A DNA stretch of 6,119 nt from Eggerthella sp. CAG:209. Lineage in GTDB: Bacteria; Actinomycetota; Coriobacteriia; Coriobacteriales; Eggerthellaceae. The stretch covers positions 4,327 to 10,445 of the forward strand of contig FR884627.1 of the NCBI GenBank assembly GCA_000436075.1, written 5' to 3'. How positions within the stretch are numbered: the first letter of the stretch is position 1; the number at the start of each line of letters is the position of its first letter. Both the position numbers and the translations under genes were made by a program. The notes below the pieces were generated by a model, which was given only the letters and a program-made list of their open reading frames with translations, was not told where the DNA came from and made no database searches. Below, in pieces: positions 1 to 5,946 of this stretch.

Positions 1-75
1 GCTTACGCGCCCGTTTCATTCGGTTCACAAATAAGCAGCCAATACCTCGAATGCTCAATCGGCTACGCAAGCCAA

Positions 76-104
76 CTAAGAACGAAACACCGCACTGAAA
101 GCGG
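76..104 (-). terminator. Weak candidate terminator after the 110-aa gene
   Basis: On the minus strand a short GC stem (CCGC, 7-nt loop, GCGG; bases 90–104) is followed by the T-rich stretch TGTTTCGTTCTT. It lies about 30 bp past the stop of the 110-aa gene, where a terminator is expected. The stem is only 4 bp and the T run is interrupted, so this is a weak call. The rest of bases 1–136 shows no supportable gene. Confidence 0.22.
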
Positions 105-136
105 CGGCAAAAGGCACTCGCCCCTGACAACCCCCG

Positions 137-469
137 CTAAACAACGGGAACAGGCGTACCCTGCCCCTCGATCTTCACCGAACCGTAGAAGGTAGCCTCA
201 GGAAATACCTCACGAATAGAGTGCTTTTCATCCAAGAACGGTAAGTCAACGAATTCACGCACCGAAGCAACCAACTCACTGCAATCGGGGAAATGGCCCT
301 TGTCGTTCAATTCGTTGGTGTCCTGCGCACGCCAATAGATGTCGTTTGCATCGGTAAGATAATAGGTGAGTTCACGCCACTGCATATATGCGCAGTGAGC
401 TCCCATCAGGTAGTTCACCAGTTCATCCGCATCCGCAAGCTGCAACGCCTCGTCAGATTGCCTTCCCAT
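137..469 (-). CDS. Hypothetical protein, 110 aa, acidic, unknown function
   Basis: I do not recognise this protein. The start is well supported: an AAGGAGGA Shine-Dalgarno lies 4 nt before the ATG, the strongest ribosome site in the window, so this is probably a real and well translated gene. The product is soluble-looking, with no signal peptide or membrane segment, and is rich in Asp and Glu. The N-terminal half (about residues 6–50) looks helical and is rich in aromatics (Tyr, Trp), and a short segment near residues 90–100 (ATFYGSVKIEG) looks like beta strand. There are two cysteines, about 37 residues apart, with no metal-binding spacing. It lies 89 bp downstream of trhP on the same strand, so it may be the last gene of that transcript or have its own promoter. 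Context gives no functional clue. Confidence 0.72.
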   Translation of the reverse strand: MGRQSDEALQLADADELVNYLMGAHCAYMQWRELTYYLTDANDIYWRAQDTNELNDKGHFPDCSELVASVREFVDLPFLDEKHSIREVFPEATFYGSVKIEGQGTPVPVV

Positions 470-473
470 ATGT

Positions 474-481
474 TCCTCCTT
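474..481 (-). promoter_or_regulatory. Strong Shine-Dalgarno of the 110-aa gene
   Basis: The minus strand reads AAGGAGGA followed by 4 nt and ATG. This near-perfect anti-16S complement fixes the start of the small gene. It contrasts with the trhP and rseP starts in this window, which have no visible Shine-Dalgarno. Confidence 0.85.
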
Positions 482-488
482 GTTTTTT

Positions 489-510
489 AGGACGCATCCC
501 TCTGCGCCCC
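489..510 (-). promoter_or_regulatory. Leader hairpin upstream of the 110-aa gene
   Basis: In minus-strand RNA, GGGGCGCA (510–503) can pair with UGCGUCCU (496–489) around a 6-nt GAGGGA loop, giving 8 pairs of which two are G·U. The G·U pairs mean the stem is stronger in minus-strand RNA than in plus-strand RNA. It is followed by an A run, not a U run, so it does not look like an intrinsic terminator. It ends 7 nt before the Shine-Dalgarno and could tune stability or access of the leader. No known riboswitch was recognised. Confidence 0.3.
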
Positions 511-524
511 TTTCCTATCAGTTA

Positions 525-549
525 GCGAATGCTCCGTCTAAACATTCGC
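525..549. repeat. Inverted repeat, 7+7 bp, just after trhP
   Basis: A perfect inverted repeat, GCGAATG – 11 nt – CATTCGC, begins 9 bp beyond the trhP stop codon. No T run follows on either strand, so it is not a standard terminator. It could be an mRNA 3'-end stabilising stem for the upstream operon or an operator for the small gene. The sequence alone does not decide. Confidence 0.4.
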
Positions 550-558
550 GTCAATCAC

Positions 559-1806
559 TCAGTTCTTCTTCGTCGGATCCTTACGACGAACACGCAGAAT
601 GTCTTGTGGTTCCAGTTCAAAAGAAGAGGTAAACGCATACGGCGCCATGGCCTTGCATGCCACTTCAAAAGGCACTTCCACCCCGTCGTAGAGCTCGGCC
701 AAACCCTGAACCTTAATGGTTCGAATGGGCTTATGAGGGCTTAGAACCTCCAGCTCGTCACCTTCATAAAAGCGGTTGCGGCACTTTGCCTTCACGCGCC
801 ATTGACCCTGTTCGGCTGCCGCCGAGGAAACCACTTCCCCCACCCAATCGCAAAGTTGTACATAAATGTCGTTGTCGGTAGTCTGCTCAGCATCCCCATA
901 ATAAAAACCCGTTGAATAGGGTCGATGCGAGATGATCTCAAGCTCATGCTCCCACAGGGATGCCGGCTCGCCATCAAGCACATGGCGATACGCATTTACC
1001 ACCGTTGCCACATAGAAAGCCTTTTTCACGCGGCCTTCGATTTTTACCGAAGAAACGCCCGCTGCAGCAAGATCGTCAAGATGCGCAAGCATGTTCAGAT
1101 CCTTGGAATTCAACAGATACGTGCCATCATCGCTCTCTTCTATGCCGAAGCGCTGGTCAGGGCGAGAAAGCTCCTTCAGCTCATATTCCCAACGACACGG
1201 CTGGACGCATTGCCCCTTGTTGGCATGACGGCCAGTAAGGTAATCGCTGATAAGGCAACGACCCGAAATGGCCATGCACATGGCACCATGCACAAACACC
1301 TCTATCTCCATATCGGAGGGAATAGCTTTACGCATAGCGGCGATTTCCGCCACCGACATCTCGCGGGCGCACACCACGCGGCGAGCGCCGAGGCGATACC
1401 ACATAAGCGCAGCTTCAGCGTTTGACACCGATGCTTGTGTGGAAACATGAATGGCAACCGAGGGCGCATGCTGCTGCACCACCGACATAACGCCCAAATC
1501 GCTCACAATGGCAGCATCGACGCCCGCAGCTTCCATGGCTTGAGCGTATTCGGGAAGAGCCGCCAGGTCTTCATCGTGGGCGTAGGCATTGCAGGTAACG
1601 TACACACGTGCACCAGCGCTGTGGGCCAACTCAACGGCACGAGGCAAATCTTCCAGCGAGAAATTGCTGGCACGGGCGCGCAGGCCGAAGCGGTCGCACG
1701 CAAGGTACACCGCGTCGGCCCCAAAGTGAAGCGCATATTCAAGCTGCTCCCATCCGCCGGCGGGAGCAAGCAATTCCGGTTTGTTCGTTTCGCTCTGCAC
1801 AGACAT
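559..1806 (-). CDS. trhP: Peptidase U32 family protein, TrhP-like tRNA U34 hydroxylation protein
   Basis: This 415-aa protein belongs to family U32. The family signature is present at residues 169–187 (E-x-F-V-H-G-A-M-C, then S-G-R-C-L-I-S). The cysteines C177, C184, C200 and C204 fit the ligands of the family's iron-sulfur cluster. Residues 10–260 look like the TIM-type barrel, opening with ELLAPAGGWEQLEYAL and closing with KIEGR (255–259). The C-terminal third (about 290–405, with HRPYSTGFYYG) matches the beta-rich domain of YegQ/YrrO-type members. Those enzymes make 5-hydroxyuridine at tRNA position 34 using prephenate. Length fits TrhP (about 420–450 aa) better than RlhA (longer) or UbiU/UbiV (shorter). 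The ATG follows the proS stop directly, in the same frame, and no Shine-Dalgarno is visible, so translation probably depends on reinitiation after proS. Family call is firm; the exact substrate is inferred. Confidence 0.87.
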   Translation of the reverse strand: MSVQSETNKPELLAPAGGWEQLEYALHFGADAVYLACDRFGLRARASNFSLEDLPRAVELAHSAGARVYVTCNAYAHDEDLAALPEYAQAMEAAGVDAAIVSDLGVMSVVQQHAPSVAIHVSTQASVSNAEAALMWYRLGARRVVCAREMSVAEIAAMRKAIPSDMEIEVFVHGAMCMAISGRCLISDYLTGRHANKGQCVQPCRWEYELKELSRPDQRFGIEESDDGTYLLNSKDLNMLAHLDDLAAAGVSSVKIEGRVKKAFYVATVVNAYRHVLDGEPASLWEHELEIISHRPYSTGFYYGDAEQTTDNDIYVQLCDWVGEVVSSAAAEQGQWRVKAKCRNRFYEGDELEVLSPHKPIRTIKVQGLAELYDGVEVPFEVACKAMAPYAFTSSFELEPQDILRVRRKDPTKKN

Positions 1807-3540
1807 TTAGAACGTACGCGAGAACTTGTTGTTTCGGGCGGCACGCTTCACGAATGCCAATGCCTCGGCAAGCGTAGCGAAGGGAACCTTGGTCTTTTCA
1901 GATTCGCCACGACGCTTAACCTCAACTACGCCTTCCTTTACGCCGCGCTTGCCCACGACAACTTGAACAGGCCAGCCGATAAGGTCGGCATCGGCAAACT
2001 TGACGCCAGCACGCTCGTCGCGGTCGTCCAGCACAACCTCAATACCCTGTTCAGCAAGTTCCTTGGCAATGCGCTCGGCAACAGGGAACACCTCTTCGTC
2101 GCCCACGGTAAGGGGGATAACGCAAACGTGAGCCGGCGCTACGGACATAGGCCAGATGATGCCATCTTCGTCGTTGTGCTGTTCAACGATAGCCGCCAGC
2201 GTACGGGAAACGCCCACACCATAGCAGCCCATAAGGAAGTTCTGGTCTACACCATTTTCGTCTGAGTACACCGCGCCCATGGTCTTGGAGTACTTGTCGC
2301 CCAGCTGGAATACCTGGGAAACCTCGATACCACGCGCACCCTGCAGGGCAGCACCGCACTTCGGGCAGGCATCGCCCGGCATTACGAGCGAAAGGTCGGC
2401 CCACTCGTCTACCTGGAAATCTTCGCCATGCTTGGCGCCCACAAAATGGAAGCCGTCTTCATTTGCGCCCACAACCCAGCGCTCAATGTTCTTCAGGTTC
2501 ACGTCACCGATAACCTTGATGCCCCCGGGAAGTCCCTTCGGACCAATGGATCCCTTGTGAAGACCTGCAGCCTCAAGCTCTTCGTCGGTAAGCAGGGTAA
2601 AGCCATTTACCACGCGCTCTGCCTTGATTTCATTCAGTTCGTGATCGCCGGGGATAAAGAGAGCGAAGATAGCCCCCTCGGCGTCCTTGCCCACCATGGC
2701 CTTAACCGTGGCAGCCTCTTCAATGCCGAGGAACTTCGCAAGGCTTTCGATGGAGGAAACGCCCGGGGTTTCAACCTTCTTGCATTCAGCGGCGGCATAC
2801 TCAACCGGATGGGCATGGCATACGCCTGCCTCGTTGTTTGCCGCGTAATCGCAATCGGGGCAATAAACCAAATCATCTTCGCCGGCTTCTGCCAACGCAT
2901 GGAACTCACACGTTACGCTGCCGCCGATCTGGCCACCATCGGCAACGACAGGGCGGTAATCAAGGCCGCAACGCTCGCAGATGCGACCGTAGGCATCGTA
3001 CATTTCATCGTAGGTTTTCTGCAGGGATTCCTGGCTGGAATGGAAGCTGTATGCGTCCTTCATAACGAATTCGCGGCTGCGCAGCAGGCCAAAACGGGGG
3101 CGAATCTCATCGCGGAACTTCGTCTGAATTTGATAGAGCGTCATGGGGAGCTGACGGTAGGAACGCAGCTCGCTGCGGACGATGGAGGTTACCAGCTCTT
3201 CGTGGGTTGGTCCGAGGCAGAAGCCACGACCATGGCGATCTTCCAGTCGCATAAGCTCAGGGCCGTAATCGTTCCAACGGCCCGATTCGTGCCACAGCTC
3301 ACCAGGCTGCAGTGCCGGCATGAGAATCTCATGAGCACCGATGGCATTCATTTCTTCACGCACGATGTTCTCGATCTTGGTAAGGACGCGCATACCCAAG
3401 GGCAGGAAGGTGTACACGCCACCTGCGACTTTCCTGATCATACCTGCGCGAACAAGCAAACGATGGCTTGCGATCTCGGCGTCGGCGGGGTCTTCTTTCA
3501 ACGTGGGAGCATACTGCTGGCTCAAACGCATGATTTCCAT
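1807..3540 (-). CDS. proS: Prolyl-tRNA synthetase, bacterial type with editing domain
   Basis: ProRS attaches proline to tRNA-Pro in the cytosol. At 577 aa it matches the bacterial form (about 570 aa). The class II core shows motif 1 around residues 46–82, PTHEE at 111–115, motif 2 at about 142–166 (FRDEIRPRFG then REFVMKDAYSF), and motif 3 at 438–446 (GCYGVGVSR). The insertion (editing) domain spans about 224–400, with the conserved Lys of TVK (K280) and the GANxDGxH segment (His365), so Ala-tRNA-Pro editing is probably retained. Two CxxC pairs frame this domain (227–230 and 392–395) and could bind zinc. The anticodon-binding domain occupies roughly 465–570. The ATG overlaps the ispG stop by one base (TAATG), and AGGA lies 8 nt upstream, which favours this Met over Met4. 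Complete and apparently intact. Confidence 0.97.
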   Translation of the reverse strand: MEIMRLSQQYAPTLKEDPADAEIASHRLLVRAGMIRKVAGGVYTFLPLGMRVLTKIENIVREEMNAIGAHEILMPALQPGELWHESGRWNDYGPELMRLEDRHGRGFCLGPTHEELVTSIVRSELRSYRQLPMTLYQIQTKFRDEIRPRFGLLRSREFVMKDAYSFHSSQESLQKTYDEMYDAYGRICERCGLDYRPVVADGGQIGGSVTCEFHALAEAGEDDLVYCPDCDYAANNEAGVCHAHPVEYAAAECKKVETPGVSSIESLAKFLGIEEAATVKAMVGKDAEGAIFALFIPGDHELNEIKAERVVNGFTLLTDEELEAAGLHKGSIGPKGLPGGIKVIGDVNLKNIERWVVGANEDGFHFVGAKHGEDFQVDEWADLSLVMPGDACPKCGAALQGARGIEVSQVFQLGDKYSKTMGAVYSDENGVDQNFLMGCYGVGVSRTLAAIVEQHNDEDGIIWPMSVAPAHVCVIPLTVGDEEVFPVAERIAKELAEQGIEVVLDDRDERAGVKFADADLIGWPVQVVVGKRGVKEGVVEVKRRGESEKTKVPFATLAEALAFVKRAARNNKFSRTF

Positions 3541-4604
3541 TACAGATTTCCTATCTCTTCCATAAGTACATCAACGATAGCGGCCTCTTCGACCTTGCGC
3601 AAGGTTTTGCCGTGGGCGAATACCACGCCAGATCCCTTTCCGCACGCAACACCGATATCCGCGTCGGCTGCTTCACCGGGACCGTTCACCACGCATCCCA
3701 TGACTGCCACCTGGATGGGACGATGCACATCGCGCAACCTCTTTTCCACTTCCTGAGCAATAGGGATCAGGTCAACTTGGCAGCGACCGCAGGTGGGGCA
3801 GCTTACCAATTCAGGATCGCGGCGACGCAAGCCCAATGCGGAAAGCAACGTCCAGCAGGCGCGCACTTCTTCGGTAGGATCGTCGGTCAAGGAGATGCGC
3901 ATGGTATCCCCTATTCCCTGCTCCAAAAGAATGCCCAGGCCGCTCGCAGATTTGATAAGACCCTGAAACAAAGTGCCCGCCTCGGTAACACCGATATGCA
4001 GGGGAACTTCAGGCATCCTTTGCGAAAGCAGGCGATACGTTGCCACCGTGGTAGGCACATCATGGGCCTTGGCGGAAACCACCACGTCATAGAATCCTTG
4101 GCCATGGCAGAATTCCACGTATGCGGTAGCCGATTCAACAAGCTTTTCGGGCAAGGTTAAGTCGCTGCGTTCCGCCAACGCAGAATCGAGCGAGCCCGCA
4201 TTAACTCCTATGCGAATAGGAATACCGGCCGCTTTGGCGGCTTGAAGCACCGGAACGGTAGCCTCCAGACCGCCGATATTGCCAGGGTTGATGCGCAGCT
4301 TTGCAGCACCGCGACGAGCAGCTTCTATGGCAAGCTCAGCGCTGAAATGAATATCTGCAACAACTGGCAAAGGAGACTTTTTGCAGATTTCCTCGAAGAA
4401 ATCCAGGTCGGCCTTATGAGGAACGGCGATGCGTACCACCTCGCAGCCGGCTTCTTGCAGGCGGTTGATCTGACTCAGGTTCCCCTCCACATCGGCAAGG
4501 GGCAGATTAAGCATCGATTGAACCACGCAGGGAGCGCCGCCGCCCAAAGCGACAGAACCTACCATGACCTGACGTGTTTTTGCGTTGGGAGCAGTATTCG
4601 CCAT
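3540..4604 (-). CDS. ispG: 4-hydroxy-3-methylbut-2-enyl diphosphate synthase (IspG/GcpE)
   Basis: IspG converts 2-C-methylerythritol 2,4-cyclodiphosphate to HMBPP, the sixth MEP-pathway step, using a [4Fe-4S] cluster and an external electron donor. The 354-aa length fits the two-domain bacterial form without the large insert of plant enzymes. Residues 1–245 form the barrel, with GGGAPCVVQSM (21–31), VADIHF (82–87) and LRINPGNIGG (103–112). The C-terminal cluster domain has C269 and C272 (CPTC), C304 and E311 (GCVVNGPGEA), which are the expected cluster ligands. C275 is an additional cysteine. After QSM the usual TNT-type motif is replaced by LNLPLADVEG. A GGAG lies 7 nt before the ATG, and the protease stop is 3 nt upstream. 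It overlaps proS by one base, so coupled translation is likely. Confidence 0.97.
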   Translation of the reverse strand: MANTAPNAKTRQVMVGSVALGGGAPCVVQSMLNLPLADVEGNLSQINRLQEAGCEVVRIAVPHKADLDFFEEICKKSPLPVVADIHFSAELAIEAARRGAAKLRINPGNIGGLEATVPVLQAAKAAGIPIRIGVNAGSLDSALAERSDLTLPEKLVESATAYVEFCHGQGFYDVVVSAKAHDVPTTVATYRLLSQRMPEVPLHIGVTEAGTLFQGLIKSASGLGILLEQGIGDTMRISLTDDPTEEVRACWTLLSALGLRRRDPELVSCPTCGRCQVDLIPIAQEVEKRLRDVHRPIQVAVMGCVVNGPGEAADADIGVACGKGSGVVFAHGKTLRKVEEAAIVDVLMEEIGNL

Positions 4605-4607
4605 GTA

Positions 4608-5675
4608 TTAGCTCCAATTCCCAAATATGAATCGTTGAACATCTTGATTGACCATAACCAAGAAGAATCCGGTAAAGAGCACGATGCCCACGGTAGACAT
4701 ATAGCCCAAGGCACGAAGCGAAACCACCTTACGAGATACCTTCTGGAATATTTCCACCACAAATCGGCCGCCGTCAAGCGGGGGGATGGGAAGCATGTTC
4801 ATAAGGCCCAAGGATGCAGAGATAATGGCCGTGAAGAACAGGAAATTCAAGAAGCCCGCATCCAAGGCGCTTTTCGACATAACCGCAATGCCCACCACCG
4901 AAGTTGATTGGGAGACGGTTTGCGCTGCAGTTGCGGGATTGAATAGCGCCGCAATTGCGCTTACCACCATGCCGAGGTATTTGAACCCCATTGCAATGGC
5001 TTCCCAAGGAGTCCAGGTGTAATGAAGCGTTTCGCCAGTTTGCGTGTTCTGAAGATCGAGCCCCATAACGGAGTAGATGAAAATAAACACCAAGAACACC
5101 CAGAGCAGATTCATGAATGGACCTGCGAGCAAGATGGTACAGCGCTTCCAGAACGGCAACGTGCAGTATTGTTGCGCCTTTTCCGAGGCAAAAAACTCCT
5201 CGTTGCTGGGAATTGTGCGAGGCTGCCCCTCCTCAAATCCGTTTTTAGCTGGTGTGCGGTACACATTGTGCTCGTCCTTGCGGCGGGGACGTTTGAGCGA
5301 ACCCCAATCACACAGCTCTTCGAGCAAATCGTAGGCTTCTTGGTCGGTAAGAAACAAGTCGTGGGCAACATCTTCCATATACACGGTGCCCTTGCGATAG
5401 GCATAGCCCAGAACACGCTTCAGGTGAGGGCTGTTGCTAGGAGGAGCCATGCCACAAACGCTCGCATAGCCGCCCAGCGGAACGGCAGTGATACCGAAGC
5501 GCGTTTCTCCGCGGGTGAAGCCAATCGAGGGGCCAGGCAAACCAATCATGAATTCGCTTACGCGCACCCCGCATGCACGTGCAGCAAGATAATGACCACC
5601 TTCGTGGATGAATACAAGAAATCCCAAAAGAAGGGTTACCGTTATGAGCATGATGAGTATATCCATGATGCTCAT
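4608..5675 (-). CDS. rseP: M50 site-2 protease (RseP/RasP family), PDZ-less with winged-helix-like insert
   Basis: This is a membrane zinc protease of the regulated intramembrane proteolysis type, which in relatives cuts anti-sigma factors or signal-peptide remnants. The zinc motif HEGGH is at 24–28 in the first membrane segment, PLGGY (66–70) marks the membrane-associated loop, and NMLPIPPLDGG (293–303, D301) supplies the third ligand. Further membrane segments lie near 182–204, 273–292 and 325–342. At 355 aa it is shorter than RseP (450) or RasP (about 420). The PDZ domain expected after the second membrane segment is missing: only about 15 polar residues separate that segment from the amphipathic helix at 222–245. 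Residues 84–141, in the cytosolic loop, read like a winged helix-turn-helix. Met1 (5675) is preceded by an in-frame TGA at 5688–5690 and has no Shine-Dalgarno. Met4 (5666) may be the true leaderless start. Confidence 0.92.
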   Translation of the reverse strand: MSIMDILIMLITVTLLLGFLVFIHEGGHYLAARACGVRVSEFMIGLPGPSIGFTRGETRFGITAVPLGGYASVCGMAPPSNSPHLKRVLGYAYRKGTVYMEDVAHDLFLTDQEAYDLLEELCDWGSLKRPRRKDEHNVYRTPAKNGFEEGQPRTIPSNEEFFASEKAQQYCTLPFWKRCTILLAGPFMNLLWVFLVFIFIYSVMGLDLQNTQTGETLHYTWTPWEAIAMGFKYLGMVVSAIAALFNPATAAQTVSQSTSVVGIAVMSKSALDAGFLNFLFFTAIISASLGLMNMLPIPPLDGGRFVVEIFQKVSRKVVSLRALGYMSTVGIVLFTGFFLVMVNQDVQRFIFGNWS

Positions 5676-5693
5676 TATATTTGAGCATCATGG
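5663..5693. repeat. Perfect 11-bp inverted repeat over the rseP start, candidate operator
   Basis: The plus strand reads CCATGATGCTC, a 9-nt AT-only spacer except for its flanks (ATTATATTT), then GAGCATCATGG, an exact reverse complement of the first arm. The dyad covers the rseP-like start codons (Met1 and Met4) and the TATAAT box. An 11+11 perfect palindrome over a promoter is the usual form of a dimeric repressor site. An RNA hairpin hiding the start is the alternative. Confidence 0.6.
5674..5679 (-). promoter_or_regulatory. TATAAT -10 box for a leaderless rseP transcript
   Basis: On the minus strand TATAAT is an exact -10 consensus. It is followed by 7 nt (GAGCATC) and then ATG, the fourth codon of the rseP reading frame. 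Transcription starting 6–7 nt past the box would begin at or next to this ATG, giving a leaderless mRNA of the kind common in Actinomycetota. No good -35 hexamer is seen at 16–18 bp (the 17-bp position reads ACGGGA), which lowers confidence or implies an activator or weak basal activity. Confidence 0.45.
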
Positions 5694-5946
5694 CGCTCCC
5701 GTTCCAATTCATACGAACTGCAGCCGCCCCGCCAGCTAACGTGCAAACGAGCCACGAAAACAGCTCTATGTGTGTTTTTGCGGCAGCAAGCAAATACGTA
5801 CGGCATGAAGCCATCGACCGCATAACTGCTGCACGAAAAAGCCCCTCGATTCCATTAGAAGAGCTATCCATCACTTCCCTCAACGTCAGCGACGACAGAC
5901 AGCCCACCCGACAGGAACGAGGGGCACAACTAGCTAAAGTGCACTT
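5694..5946. other. Gap between dxr and rseP without a recognised gene
   Basis: This stretch separates dxr from rseP in a cluster whose downstream genes are nearly gapless. On the coding strand a frame opens at a GTG (5907), but it runs about 240 bp into rseP and looks like chance. On the plus strand an 86-codon frame (5690–5950) fills the gap and resembles no family I know. Just past the dxr stop is the palindrome AAGTGCACTT (5937–5946), extendable to GCTA/TAGC arms with one bulged base. No T run follows it, so it is not a convincing terminator. The gap is the natural place for the separate promoter of rseP. Confidence 0.5.

Noticed and set aside
1..19. Possible start of a further minus-strand gene (ATG at 19–17, reading MKRARK)
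   Set aside because: Only a few codons fit before the edge, there is no Shine-Dalgarno, and no convincing -10 box is present, so it cannot be supported.
20..60. Promoter-like TTGAGC … TTATTT on the minus strand
   Set aside because: The -35 matches 4 of 6 bases and the -10 only about 2 of 6, which is expected by chance.
1435..2265. Plus-strand frame of 276 codons opposite trhP and proS
   Set aside because: Antisense shadow of two real genes across their junction, with no recognisable domain.
2428..3756. Long plus-strand frame (442 codons) opposite proS and the end of ispG
   Set aside because: It is the antisense of two intact, strongly conserved genes; such long antisense frames arise from codon bias, and the translation resembles no family.
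4242..4907. Plus-strand frame of 221 codons across the ispG–rseP junction
   Set aside because: Antisense to the C-terminal part of the protease and the N-terminal part of ispG; no ribosome site and no family resemblance.
5437..5907. Minus-strand frame of 156 codons from the dxr–rseP gap into rseP
   Set aside because: It overlaps the rseP coding sequence by about 240 bp in another frame, has no Shine-Dalgarno, and its second half is plainly the shifted reading of the protease gene.
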